Of a stretch of DNA of 34,833 nt, positions 1 through 7,825 are shown one piece after another. The notes beneath the pieces are model-generated. The model was not told the DNA's origin. It saw only the letters and a program-made list of their open reading frames with translations, and did no database searches. The stretch lies in contig CAJTEY010000041.1 in NCBI GenBank assembly GCA_910575775.1, positions 1 to 34,833 on the forward strand, given 5' to 3'. A program made the position numbers and the translations under genes. This stretch comes from Lachnospiraceae bacterium. GTDB lineage: Bacteria > Bacillota > Clostridia > Lachnospirales > Lachnospiraceae. The number at the start of each line of letters is the position of its first letter. The stretch's first letter is position 1.

Positions 1-70
1 CAGCCTATCAGTCTGTACACGTCAACTATTGAAACCGCCGTGTACCGAACGGTATGCACGGTGGTGTGAG

Positions 71-96
71 AGGACGGCGGTTAATCACCGCCTCCT
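71..96. repeat. Inverted repeat downstream of the glycosyltransferase pair
   Basis: AGGA-C-GGCGGT pairs with ACCGCC-TCCT around a five-base loop, with one bulged C. It lies 27 bases beyond the stop codon of the minus-strand glycosyltransferase. No T-run follows on either strand, so it is at best a weak terminator or an mRNA 3' end stabiliser. Nothing else is recognisable in bases 1-122. Confidence 0.35.
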
Positions 97-122
97 ACTC
101 GATTGCCTTACGGGTGACAGCG

Positions 123-1184
123 TTACCCGCCTTCCGCAAGCATCCGCAGCCGTGCTTTTGCAGGTGCGTAGCCGCCGCATTTCTGATAATACGTCCGCGC
201 TTCCTGTATGTGCCCGGTGCACTCATAGATCACGCCGATGTTATAATATGCCATAAAACTGTTTACGCCATCCACGGAAAACTCTTCCATGGCAGCAGCT
301 TTTTTGAACTCGGCAATGGCAGTGTCGAAAAGGCCGTTATTCATATAAACCAGCCCCATCAGAAAGACGAAGTCCGCTCGTACCGCAAAAGTGTCATAGA
401 GCTCGGCGAGTCCCAGCGCGTCCCGGTTGCGTTTGAGGTCTAAGAGCGTATAGCCGTAGGATTCCACCATTGTTTTTACATAGTCAAGGCTGGGATCCAC
501 CTCAAGAGAGAGCCCGGCATCGAAGTTCTGAAAGGCCTTTTCGGTGTCTCCAAGTCTGCGGCAGCTCTGTCCGAGCTGGAAATAGAGATAAGGGTCGGGG
601 CCTTCCCTCTCGAGCTGGGATTCAAGAAGGGCGATGTTTCGGCGGGATTTTTCCCGCATGTCCGATTCGGTCTCGTCATATCCCACATGCAGAATTGTGA
701 CAGGAGCGTCATAAATAGTTTTGGTTCCGCCGTCGCGGCGTTCCAGCTGCTCATGCACCGCCCCTGTAAAGTGAAAATATCTGCGGTCGGCCAGACGGCT
801 TACCCGCGTCTGCTCATAGGAAACCAGACCGTCACGCAGGAAGCGGCTGCGGATGAGTATACGCCCGGCGCGGTCGGGATGGGCTTCCATACAGCGGCCA
901 AGCGCAGCCAAATCCAGCTTTTCCATATATTCATCACAGTCGAGAGAAAATATCCAGTTATGGGAGGCTTTTTGCATACAGAAATTTCTGGCGGCGCTGA
1001 AGTCGTCACACCATTCGAAATGGTAAATCCGATCCGTGTACTTTTTGGCGATCGTCAGCGTGCGGTCCGTGGAGCCGGTGTCTGTCAGCACGATCTCAAA
1101 ACCGTAGGAAGACAGGCGTTTCAGACATTCCTCGATGTGTTTTTCTTCATTTTTAGCAATGATGCATACGGACAGCGGAAGCAA
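123..1184 (-). CDS. Family 2 glycosyltransferase with C-terminal TPR repeats (paralog 2)
   Basis: Predicted cytoplasmic GT-A glycosyltransferase using a nucleotide sugar. The N-terminus reads LPLSVCIIAKNEEKHIEECL, followed by a TDTGSTDRT motif and a DCDEY (DxD-type) metal-binding motif near residue 95. The C-terminal 170 residues form TPR-like helices (YFQLGQSCRRLGDTEKAF, AYYNIGVIYECTGHIQEA). It is closely similar to its upstream neighbour, so the two are tandem duplicates. I chose a TTG start at 1184-1182: it matches the paralog's N-terminus and has AAAGGAG five bases upstream. An in-frame ATG at 1199-1197 would use that same Shine-Dalgarno sequence as codons, and the open frame itself runs to 1322. 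This gives 353 residues. It is probably cotranscribed with the upstream paralog. Acceptor and sugar are unknown; such proteins often modify surface polysaccharide or flagellin. Confidence 0.85.
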   Translation of the reverse strand: MLPLSVCIIAKNEEKHIEECLKRLSSYGFEIVLTDTGSTDRTLTIAKKYTDRIYHFEWCDDFSAARNFCMQKASHNWIFSLDCDEYMEKLDLAALGRCMEAHPDRAGRILIRSRFLRDGLVSYEQTRVSRLADRRYFHFTGAVHEQLERRDGGTKTIYDAPVTILHVGYDETESDMREKSRRNIALLESQLEREGPDPYLYFQLGQSCRRLGDTEKAFQNFDAGLSLEVDPSLDYVKTMVESYGYTLLDLKRNRDALGLAELYDTFAVRADFVFLMGLVYMNNGLFDTAIAEFKKAAAMEEFSVDGVNSFMAYYNIGVIYECTGHIQEARTYYQKCGGYAPAKARLRMLAEGG

Positions 1185-1204
1185 GGTTTCTCCTTTCATG
1201 CGGA

Positions 1205-1228
1205 AAACGCTGCCGGGAAGCAGCGTTT
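1205..1228 (-). terminator. Intercistronic hairpin between the two glycosyltransferases
   Basis: AAACGCTGC and GCAGCGTTT form a perfect nine-base stem around a six-base loop. On the minus strand it is followed by only a short T-run (TTTTCC). It sits in the 71-base gap between the two paralogs, where it could attenuate transcription or protect the upstream message. Confidence 0.4.
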
Positions 1229-1255
1229 CATGTAAGTGCGGCACATTCTCTTTTT

Positions 1256-2323
1256 TTACGATGCGGAGTCCTTTGAGGCAAGCTCTCTGAGCCTTCTGAG
1301 GGCGGGATCGTAATCTCCGCATTTTTTATAATAAGTCCGCGCCTGTGTCAGATCTCCCATGTTCTCGTAAATTTCTCCGATGTGGTAATTGGCGCGGTAG
1401 CTGTTGACTCCCGTGCGGGCGTAAGCCGTGAGGGAGGTTGCTTTTTTAAATTCTTCAATGGCCTTGGCGTACTCGCCCTTTTTCTGATAGAGTGTACCCA
1501 TCAGGAAGACAAAGTCTGCCCGGTGGGAGAAAAGGTCGTACTTTTCCCGGAGGGACATGGCTGTGTCGTATTTGGCCAGATCCATCAGGCAGTATCCGTA
1601 GGTTTCTGCCATGCTCTGCACAAAGTCGGAATTGGGATCTGCGTTTAAATCAAGCCCAAGTTTGTAATAGTGGGCCGCCTTTTCCATGTCGTTTAAGGAT
1701 ATGTAATTTTGCCCAAGCTGGAAATAAATATAGGGGCTTGGACCTTTCAGAGACAGATCGTGCAGCAGCATTTCCAGGTTTCTGGTAGCGCGCATACGTT
1801 TGTCTGATTCGCTTACATAGCCCTCGTGATAAAAGGTGAGGGGAATGGGGAACGTATCGGGTTCTTTTCCCTGCATGGTGCGCACCTGCTCGTGTATGCG
1901 GCCTTCAAAATGGCAGTAATTTTTGTTAAAGAGTCTGCCGATCCGTTCCGACATGATGGAGCGGGATCCCTGTACCGTGTACGGATTATTGCGCGTAACC
2001 ATGCCTACGGATTCCCGCCTCCCGGTGAGCGCCTCCTCCAGCTGGGCGAGATTTACATTTTCCAGATACTCGTCACAGTCGATGATTAACACCCAGTCGT
2101 TGGCTGCCTGCTGGACGGAGAAATTTCTTGCACTGCTGAAATCCTCGCACCATGCGAAGTGAAAGATTTTGTCTGCGTATTTATGGGCAAGCTCCACCGT
2201 CCGGTCAACAGAACCGGTATCGACCACAATGATTTCAAAACGGCAGGGACGCAGCCTTTTCAGGCATTCCTCGATATGGTTATCTTCGTTTTTGGCAATC
2301 ATGCACACGGAAACGGGTAACAT
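1256..2323 (-). CDS. Family 2 glycosyltransferase with C-terminal TPR repeats (paralog 1)
   Basis: 355 residues. The GT-A fold begins at once with MLPVSVCMIAKNEDNHIEEC, then VVDTGSVDRT, and a DCDEY motif near residue 84 for the divalent metal and nucleotide sugar. From about residue 190 there are TPR-like repeats (YFQLGQNYISLNDMEKAA; FLMGTLYQKKGEYAKAIEEF; YHIGEIYENMGDLTQARTYY). The ATG is preceded by AGAGGTG at good spacing. It is the promoter-proximal gene of a two-gene minus-strand operon with its duplicate. The likely role is glycosylation of a surface polymer or protein, consistent with glf close by; the donor and acceptor cannot be read from sequence. Confidence 0.88.
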   Translation of the reverse strand: MLPVSVCMIAKNEDNHIEECLKRLRPCRFEIIVVDTGSVDRTVELAHKYADKIFHFAWCEDFSSARNFSVQQAANDWVLIIDCDEYLENVNLAQLEEALTGRRESVGMVTRNNPYTVQGSRSIMSERIGRLFNKNYCHFEGRIHEQVRTMQGKEPDTFPIPLTFYHEGYVSESDKRMRATRNLEMLLHDLSLKGPSPYIYFQLGQNYISLNDMEKAAHYYKLGLDLNADPNSDFVQSMAETYGYCLMDLAKYDTAMSLREKYDLFSHRADFVFLMGTLYQKKGEYAKAIEEFKKATSLTAYARTGVNSYRANYHIGEIYENMGDLTQARTYYKKCGDYDPALRRLRELASKDSAS

Positions 2324-2360
2324 AGTAGCACCTCTTTTGTGATTTATTTAGGTTATGTTT

Positions 2361-2389
2361 ATTTTAGCATTTTCTTTGCGTGGCGACAA
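2361..2389 (-). promoter_or_regulatory. Promoter of the glycosyltransferase operon
   Basis: On the minus strand TTGTCG (2389-2384) and TAAAAT (2366-2361) are separated by exactly 17 bases, with TGC before the -10 box (extended -10). It lies about 40 bases upstream of the first glycosyltransferase start. Confidence 0.65.
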
Positions 2390-2526
2390 TACGGTTTTTC
2401 TTAGAGGTTAGGGAGATTTATTGTTCTTTTTGTACAAAAAGTACAAAAAAGGAAGGGAAAACATGATGAAGATGACGATATTCCGTTTAGCGATAGTGGT
2501 AGGTGGTTCCTTTTTTGGGGGGAATA

Positions 2527-2567
2527 TGGTATACTATTTCCGAATAGAGAGGAGAAGACCTCTTCTC
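2527..2567 (+). promoter_or_regulatory. Extended -10 promoter followed by a palindromic operator
   Basis: TGG-TATACT (2527-2535) is an extended -10 box without a convincing -35. About 17 bases further on, near the expected transcription start, is the palindrome GAGAAGA-CC-TCTTCTC (2552-2567). This is a good position for autorepression by the small HTH protein just downstream. Regulation is inferred from position only. Confidence 0.5.
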
Positions 2568-2601
2568 ATAAAGAAAATCGTTCATGATAAGGAGGTCTAT
2601 T

Positions 2602-2943
2602 ATGACAAAGGCAGAAATCTTGAAGGCAGAAATTTTAAAACAGCATAAGAGCGTCAGACAGTTTGCGATTGAAATGGAAATTCCGTACTCTACATTAGTT
2701 ACTGCGCTCGACAGGGGTATTGAAGGTATGGCCTACGGCACAGTGATCCGTATGTGCGACAGACTGAATCTGAATCCTGTGGATTTCTCCCCGATTAACC
2801 AGAAGAGCCTGCTCGGCGGTAAGATCATGGAAAACCGTGTGATGCAGTATTATGTGAAGCTGAATAAGACAGGACGCAAGAAGGCGCTGGAGCTGATGGA
2901 AGACTATGCGCAGCTTGATAAGTATAAGGCGGTTGAAGAGTAA
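2602..2943 (+). CDS. Small XRE-family helix-turn-helix regulator
   Basis: 113 residues from an ATG preceded by AAGGAGG seven bases upstream; an in-frame ATG at 2584 lacks a binding site. Residues 14-65 form a lambda-repressor-like HTH (KSVRQFAIEMEIPYSTLVTALDRG, then MAYGTVIRMCDRLNLNPVDF). The C-terminal part is helical and ends VMQYYVKLNKTGRKKALELMEDYAQL, typical of small Clostridial XRE proteins. Its stop shares one base with the ATG of glf (TAATG), so glf is translationally coupled to it. It probably regulates this two-gene unit through the palindrome at 2552-2567; the signal is unknown. Confidence 0.8.
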   Translation: MTKAEILKAEILKQHKSVRQFAIEMEIPYSTLVTALDRGIEGMAYGTVIRMCDRLNLNPVDFSPINQKSLLGGKIMENRVMQYYVKLNKTGRKKALELMEDYAQLDKYKAVEE

Positions 2944-4082
2944 TGCATTATCATTATATGATCGTGGGTGCAGGGCTGTACGGCTCTGTGTTTGCCCGCG
3001 AGATGCACGAACAAGGCCGGCATGTGCGCCTGATTGACAGGAGGCAGCATATCGCCGGCAATATTTATACAGAAGAAGTGGAAGGCATACAGGTGCACCG
3101 TTACGGCGCACATATATTCCACACTTCTGACAAGAGAATATGGGATTATGTAAATCGGTTTGCGGAGTTCAACCATTACATCAACTCACCGGTGGCCCGT
3201 TATAAGAAGGAATTGTATAACCTTCCTTTTAACATGAATACATTCAGCAAAATGTGGGGTGTGGTGACGCCCGGTCAGGCGAAAGAGAAAATCGCGGAAC
3301 AGATCGCGGATCTTCATATAGGGGAGCCGAGAAACCTGGAGGAGCAGGCGCTTTCTCTGGTAGGCCGGGATGTTTACGAAAAGCTGGTGAAGGGCTACAC
3401 AGAGAAACAGTGGGGCAGGGACTGCACGGAGCTGCCTGCCTTTATTATCAAAAGGCTGCCACTGCGTTTTACCTACGACAATAATTATTTCAATGACCGC
3501 TACCAGGGGATTCCGATAGGAGGCTATACCATAATGGTAGAGAAAATGCTGGAGGGCATTGAGGTGAAGACAGGTGTGTCCTACCGGGAATTTGTGACGG
3601 AAGAGGAACGGGACGGCCGTCTGTGTCTGACAGACCGGGAAGGAAACACTTATGATAAGGTGTTATATACCGGAATGATTGACGAGTTCTTTGATTTTGC
3701 GCTGGGACATCTGGAGTACCGATCTCTGCGGTTTGAGACAGAGTTTTTTGCAGACTGCGACAATTATCAGGGCAATGCGGTAGTGAACTATACGGAGCGC
3801 GAAGTTCCTTATACGAGGGTGATTGAGCACAAGCATTTCGAGTTTGGCACACAGTCCGGCACGGTGATCACCAGAGAATATCCGGCATTCTGGAAGGAGG
3901 GGGAGGAACCCTACTATCCTGTCAATGACGAAAAGAACGAGAAGCTGATGGAGCAGTATGAGGAACTGGCCAGGACAAAGCCGCATGTGATTTTCGGCGG
4001 CCGCCTCGGGCAGTACAGATATTATGATATGGATAAAGTGATTGCACAGGCGTTAGAAGCGGCAGAACGGGAGCTGGGCTGA
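2943..4082 (+). CDS. glf: UDP-galactopyranose mutase
   Basis: 379 residues, the normal length for the family. This FAD enzyme interconverts UDP-galactopyranose and UDP-galactofuranose, the donor for galactofuranose in surface polysaccharides. The N-terminal Rossmann motif is VGAGLYGSVFAREMHEQG, followed by ERR/DRR-type and HIAGNIYTE sequences and HRYGAHIFHT, a family hallmark. Further hallmarks are YTEKQWGRD, the substrate-loop region with RYQGIPIGGYT, and the C-terminal FGGRLGQYRYYDMDKVI. The start overlaps the stop of the upstream regulator by one base. With two glycosyltransferases divergently encoded nearby, it suggests a small surface-glycan locus. Confidence 0.96.
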   Translation: MHYHYMIVGAGLYGSVFAREMHEQGRHVRLIDRRQHIAGNIYTEEVEGIQVHRYGAHIFHTSDKRIWDYVNRFAEFNHYINSPVARYKKELYNLPFNMNTFSKMWGVVTPGQAKEKIAEQIADLHIGEPRNLEEQALSLVGRDVYEKLVKGYTEKQWGRDCTELPAFIIKRLPLRFTYDNNYFNDRYQGIPIGGYTIMVEKMLEGIEVKTGVSYREFVTEEERDGRLCLTDREGNTYDKVLYTGMIDEFFDFALGHLEYRSLRFETEFFADCDNYQGNAVVNYTEREVPYTRVIEHKHFEFGTQSGTVITREYPAFWKEGEEPYYPVNDEKNEKLMEQYEELARTKPHVIFGGRLGQYRYYDMDKVIAQALEAAERELG

Positions 4083-4124
4083 GAATGGTATTAGGTTCTG
4101 GCTGAACCGGTAAATAAAATTTTG

Positions 4125-4162
4125 GGCAGAGTCTTGACAAGAAACGGGGCTCTGCCTATAAT
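4125..4162 (+). promoter_or_regulatory. Sigma70-type promoter embedded in an inverted repeat
   Basis: TTGACA (4134-4139), a 17-base spacer and TATAAT (4157-4162) form a consensus promoter. Two seven-base arms, GGCAGAG (4125-4131) and CTCTGCC (4150-4156), flank the -35 box and abut the -10 box. This is a plausible operator whose occupation would block RNA polymerase; the regulator is unknown. Confidence 0.75.
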
Positions 4163-4221
4163 TATGGCTAGATAGTTTGAAGATCAAAGTATTGGAAACT
4201 CAAACAAGATGGAGGCACCCT

Positions 4222-5838
4222 ATGAATTGGAATGAGGCAAACAGGGAACTGGACAGGAGAAGAGACAGAGCTTTGCTTGGCGGCGGCCAGAGTAAGATTG
4301 ATAAGCAGCACGCGAATGGAAAACTGACAGCCAGAGAGCGGATCGAGATGCTTCTTGATCCCGGCACTTTTGTGGAGGTGGACGGCTTTCTGGAGTCCCG
4401 CATAGATGATTTTGATCTGGACAAGAGACGGGTGCCGGGGGACGGCGTGGTGACGGGTTACGGAGAGATAGACGGCCGACAGGTGTTTGTTGCCAGTGAG
4501 GACTTTACAGTGATCGGGGGCACGCTCGGTGAGTACCACTCCTTTAAGATCTGCCGGATTCAGGATATGGCGATGGAGATGAAGGCGCCTTTGATATGCA
4601 TCAATGACAGTGGCGGCGCCAGAATCGAGGAGGGCATTTCATCTCTGAGCGGTTACAGCGGCATGTTTTTGCGGCATACGAAAGCGTCCGGGGTGATCCC
4701 GCAGATTGCGGTCATTCTTGGGCCTTGTTCCGGCGGCGCCTGCTATGCGCCCGCCATCTGTGATTTCATTTTTATGGTGAAGGACATTTCGAAGATGTTT
4801 ATCACCGGGCCAAACGTGGTGAAGACGGTTATCAACGAGGAAGTTTCGGTGGAGGAGCTGGGCGGAGCGCAGGTGCACGCGAAGAAGAGCGGTGTGTCCC
4901 ATTTTACTTACGATACGGAAAACGAGTGTCTGATGGGTGTCCGCAAGCTTCTGTCCTATCTGCCAAGCAACTGGACGGAAAAGCCTCCTGTGGTGAATAC
5001 CCCGGAACGGCAGAGCATTCCATCCAGGGTAGGGAGAGTATTCGGCAGAGGCGAGGGCGTAAGGCAGGACAATGTCTTGAAAGCGAAAGCGGCCAAACTC
5101 AAGGATATCGTGCCGGATAATTCCCGCCATGCTTATGATGTGAAAGAAGTGATTGACTGTATCGTGGATGAGGGAAGTTTCTTTGAGGTGCAGAAGGAGT
5201 TTGCCACGAACGCGGTGGTTGGCTGGTGCCGTATGGAAGGCAAGGTGGTCGGTATCGTGGCGAACCAGCCAAACTCCATGGGCGGTTCGCTGGACTATCA
5301 TGCATCCGACAAAATAGCGCGGTTTATCCGTTTCTGCGACTGCTTTAACATACCGCTGATCACGTTGATCGATGTGCCTGCATTCCTTCCCGGAACGGCG
5401 CAGGAGCACAACGGCATCATTCGTCACGGAGCGAAGATACTCTACGCATACTCGGAGGCAACCGTGCCGAAGATCTCCCTGATTATGAGAAAGGCTTACG
5501 GCGGCGCTTATATTGCCATGAACTCCAAGGAGATGGGGGCAGACATTGTCTACGCATGGCCTATCGCGGAGATTGCGGTGATGGGAGCGGACGGCGCGGT
5601 TAACATTGCCTTTAAGAGAAAGATCAAGGCGGCAGCCGATCCTGAGGCCATGCGCGCCCAGTGCAAGAAGGAGTATGAAGACCGGTTCTTAAATCCTTAT
5701 GTGGCGGCGTCAAGAGGCTACGTCAACGAGGTGATCAAGCCAGAGGAGACGAGGGATGCACTGCTCAAAGCACTGCGGGGCTTAAAAAACAAGCAGACAG
5801 AGAATCCGAAGAAGAAACATGGCAACATACCGCTCTAA
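4222..5838 (+). CDS. Acyl-CoA carboxylase carboxyltransferase subunit (PccB/MmdA type)
   Basis: 538 residues. It carries two crotonase-like carboxyltransferase halves. The first has INDSGGARIEEGISSLSGY and the oxyanion region GPCSGGACYAPAICD; the second has IDVPAFLPGTAQEHNGIIRHGAK and MRKAYGGAYIAMNSKEMGAD. The C-terminus KKHGNIPL is the family signature tail. Such subunits move CO2 between biotin and an acyl-CoA, as in propionyl-CoA carboxylase or methylmalonyl-CoA decarboxylase alpha. No biotin carboxylase, biotin carrier or membrane decarboxylase gene is adjacent, so partners must lie elsewhere and substrate cannot be fixed. The ATG at 4222 has GGAGG six bases upstream; the open frame begins at 4177 without one. 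The gene stands alone behind a strong promoter. Confidence 0.9.
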   Translation: MNWNEANRELDRRRDRALLGGGQSKIDKQHANGKLTARERIEMLLDPGTFVEVDGFLESRIDDFDLDKRRVPGDGVVTGYGEIDGRQVFVASEDFTVIGGTLGEYHSFKICRIQDMAMEMKAPLICINDSGGARIEEGISSLSGYSGMFLRHTKASGVIPQIAVILGPCSGGACYAPAICDFIFMVKDISKMFITGPNVVKTVINEEVSVEELGGAQVHAKKSGVSHFTYDTENECLMGVRKLLSYLPSNWTEKPPVVNTPERQSIPSRVGRVFGRGEGVRQDNVLKAKAAKLKDIVPDNSRHAYDVKEVIDCIVDEGSFFEVQKEFATNAVVGWCRMEGKVVGIVANQPNSMGGSLDYHASDKIARFIRFCDCFNIPLITLIDVPAFLPGTAQEHNGIIRHGAKILYAYSEATVPKISLIMRKAYGGAYIAMNSKEMGADIVYAWPIAEIAVMGADGAVNIAFKRKIKAAADPEAMRAQCKKEYEDRFLNPYVAASRGYVNEVIKPEETRDALLKALRGLKNKQTENPKKKHGNIPL

Positions 5839-5853
5839 ACGGCGGCGCGGTTT

Positions 5854-5865
5854 GGGGGGGGGGGG
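5854..5865 (+). repeat. Poly-G tract (12 G)
   Basis: A run of twelve G residues starts 16 bases after the carboxyltransferase stop codon, in otherwise mixed sequence. Tracts this long are prone to slippage in replication and sequencing. It lies between two convergent genes, so length changes would not alter any reading frame seen here. Confidence 0.9.
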
Positions 5866-5901
5866 ACGCGTATACTGCGGCTGGTTGTGGAATATGGCGA
5901 T

Positions 5902-5931
5902 AAAAAAGCGGCGGGTCAGTGACCTGCCGCT
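5902..5931 (-). terminator. Rho-independent terminator of the FliD-like gene
   Basis: AGCGGC-x-GGTCA pairs with TGACC-x-GCCGCT (stem 5907-5931). On the minus strand it is followed by TTTTT (5906-5902). It lies 26 bases beyond the stop codon of the FliD-like gene and may also slow the convergent carboxyltransferase transcript. Confidence 0.8.
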
Positions 5932-5957
5932 CTTGTGCTTGTATGCTGGATTCTGTC

Positions 5958-7274
5958 TTAACAATAACTGTTGAACATCATGCCGCTGTACGCGCTCGTG
6001 ATATAGGGGCTGGCAAAATTCTTACCGGGATTCTTATAGGCCACAATCACGTTGTTGACATAGTGCATCGGGTCTAAGGAAACCTGATTCGACTTGCGCA
6101 GGATGGAGTTCGTAAAGCCTTTCATTGAAGCAAATGCTTCCTTGGCATTCTCGCTCGTTGCCTTCTGGCGCAGTACGTTGTTATCCACTTCCAGGGTGCC
6201 GTCCAGATTCAGATTCAGCCCCGCAGAGGTAAGTCCTTTCGCGTAAACTCTTGCCACGCTGCTCATTTCGTGGAACAGGCGGTCGCTCTTGGGCTGTACG
6301 GCGCTGTACTCGGAAACTGCCTGCAGGAAGGAGTTGTATCCGCTCACCAGCGTATTGATATTCTCTGCCAGTGATTCCACGTCCGTCTTAATGCCGATAG
6401 AAGCAGTCTCACCCTCCTCACTGCTCACGCCCCTGAACTGTAATTCATAGGTGTGATCCAGCGTATAATGGTTGGTGGTGGAAGAATGCTCCTCTCCGTT
6501 TACCAGGAAGGAGGCGTTTGATGCCGGAGATGCGATATAGTCAAGTCCCAGATAATCCACCACGCCGGCCGTCTTACTGGTGCGCTGGTCGGAGATAAGG
6601 AACTGCATCTTTTTGCCCTCTTTCAGGCCTGTGGCATCTGATTCCATCCGCAGGGCGGAACCGCCCTTTCCGTCGTCAATCACCTGTGCCGACATGCCGA
6701 TGTTGGCATTGGTAATCAGCCGGGACAGACGCGCTTGTACATCCGAGTTTGTGTCGCTTGCCTTAATGCTGAACTGGAATTCATAGCTTAAATCCTCGAT
6801 TCCTACGTCAAAAGAATAGGTGTCGGGAGCAAGCGCGGCAGGCTCGTCAGCGGGGAGGAATTTCCCAAGATTTACCTGGGATGAAGCGAGACGGTTCACC
6901 TCAACTTCATAGGAGGGGAAATCGTCATCCGGTTTTTTGGAACCCACATATTTTGCGGTGGCAATTTCCTCGTTGCTGGAATAAGCAACTTTTTTGTTCA
7001 GAAGCTCTTCCTCGTCGAGGCCGCCCAGAGACGCGATGGTATTGCGGAGTTCTCGGGCATTTTCCTTTATGCCTACTGCAAATTCCCGGGATTCTTTACT
7101 GGTGTCTAAAATGAACAGAGGAGATTCCTTGTTCATTTTGACAATCGAATTATATACGCTGCGAAGCTCACTCTTCTTATGCGTATCATAAGGGGTGCTG
7201 GATTTCGGCGCATAGCTGGTCACATAGAAATTGTAGACGTTTGCCATGTTGCTATTGATTGTGTTGTAAGACAT
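5958..7274 (-). CDS. FliD-like flagellar cap / hook-associated-type protein
   Basis: 438 residues from an ATG with AAAGGAGG upstream; a farther in-frame ATG at 7301 lacks a site. The segment FPSYEVEVNRLASSQVNLGKFLP (about 120-142) resembles the N-terminal FliD motif, where short beta strands precede filament contacts. The centre is beta-rich (YELQFRGVSSEEGETASIGIKTDVESLAENINTLVSGYNSFLQAV) and resembles the FliD_C region with its helix SLAENINTLVSGYN. It differs from classical FliD: the first 100 residues carry an extra helical region, and the C-terminus ends with an unusual Tyr-rich tail (PYITSAYSGMMFNSYC). No signal peptide or transmembrane segment is visible. It stands alone, away from flagellar genes. 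Role in filament capping or as a secreted relative is uncertain. Confidence 0.6.
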   Translation of the reverse strand: MSYNTINSNMANVYNFYVTSYAPKSSTPYDTHKKSELRSVYNSIVKMNKESPLFILDTSKESREFAVGIKENARELRNTIASLGGLDEEELLNKKVAYSSNEEIATAKYVGSKKPDDDFPSYEVEVNRLASSQVNLGKFLPADEPAALAPDTYSFDVGIEDLSYEFQFSIKASDTNSDVQARLSRLITNANIGMSAQVIDDGKGGSALRMESDATGLKEGKKMQFLISDQRTSKTAGVVDYLGLDYIASPASNASFLVNGEEHSSTTNHYTLDHTYELQFRGVSSEEGETASIGIKTDVESLAENINTLVSGYNSFLQAVSEYSAVQPKSDRLFHEMSSVARVYAKGLTSAGLNLNLDGTLEVDNNVLRQKATSENAKEAFASMKGFTNSILRKSNQVSLDPMHYVNNVIVAYKNPGKNFASPYITSAYSGMMFNSYC

Positions 7275-7360
7275 AAGCCCTCCTTTCTTCCGTGAAAGCA
7301 TGACAGATACCTCCTGTGGCCATCCGTAGCCTGCAAGGTATCATTTGTGGGCATTTCTAC

Positions 7361-7375
7361 CTAATATTATATTAG
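7361..7375. promoter_or_regulatory. Perfect AT-rich palindrome overlapping a minus-strand -10 box
   Basis: CTAATAT-T-ATATTAG is a perfect 15-base palindrome, 87 bases upstream of the FliD-like start. It contains TATAAT on the minus strand (7371-7366). No good -35 is seen, so this promoter may need an activator. AT-rich palindromes also arise by chance. The rest of 7275-7510 holds nothing else I recognise. Confidence 0.35.
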
Positions 7376-7512
7376 TTCCTTTATTTTACCACTTTTTCCA
7401 CGAAGAACGCAAGTATTTCTGGAATTATAATATATATCGTATCATATAGACATTTCATAAAGGGGCTTTTAAGAAAAAGTGAATAATTTTGTGTGAAAAT
7501 GCTAAAAAGCGG

Positions 7513-7541
7513 TTGACTTAAGGCACACCGTATGATATATT
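7513..7541 (+). promoter_or_regulatory. Promoter of the rpmG-secE-nusG operon
   Basis: TTGACT (7513-7518), 17 bases, TATATT (7536-7541). It lies about 100 bases before rpmG and is the only good promoter seen in the 340-base gap before that gene. Confidence 0.75.
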
Positions 7542-7642
7542 GTGTGAGCGAGAAGAGAGTAAGGTCTTTTTTTTATGCTCAAAAAATGAGAACGAGAGAT
7601 ACAAGATCAAACAAATCGTAATACAGGTGGAGGTGGCAAGAT

Positions 7643-7792
7643 ATGCGCACAAGAATCACATTGGCATGTACGGAATGTAAACAGCGTAACTACAATACGA
7701 CGAAGGATAAGAAGACACATCCCGACAGGATGGAAATCAAGAAGTATTGCAGATTCTGCAAGAAGCATACCCTGCATAAGGAGACGAAGTAA
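7643..7792 (+). CDS. rpmG: 50S ribosomal protein L33
   Basis: 49 residues. It begins MRTRITLACTECKQRNY and ends KYCRFCKKHTLHKETK. Cys9, Cys12, Cys36 and Cys39 form the zinc ribbon of the C+ (zinc-containing) form of L33. The ATG follows GGAGGTGG by six bases. The position directly before secE is the usual one in Firmicutes. It is a large-subunit protein near the E site. Confidence 0.95.
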   Translation: MRTRITLACTECKQRNYNTTKDKKTHPDRMEIKKYCRFCKKHTLHKETK

Positions 7793-7825
7793 GCGTTCGT
7801 CGGTTAAAAAAGGAGATATTGGATT

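Noticed and set aside
2421..2648. 75-codon plus-strand frame upstream of the XRE gene
   Set aside because: It covers the promoter and palindrome and overlaps the start of the XRE gene; the hydrophobic stretch is short and no supporting motif is seen.
4639..5427. 262-codon open frame opposite the carboxyltransferase gene
   Set aside because: It is antisense to strongly conserved coding sequence and has no ribosome binding site.
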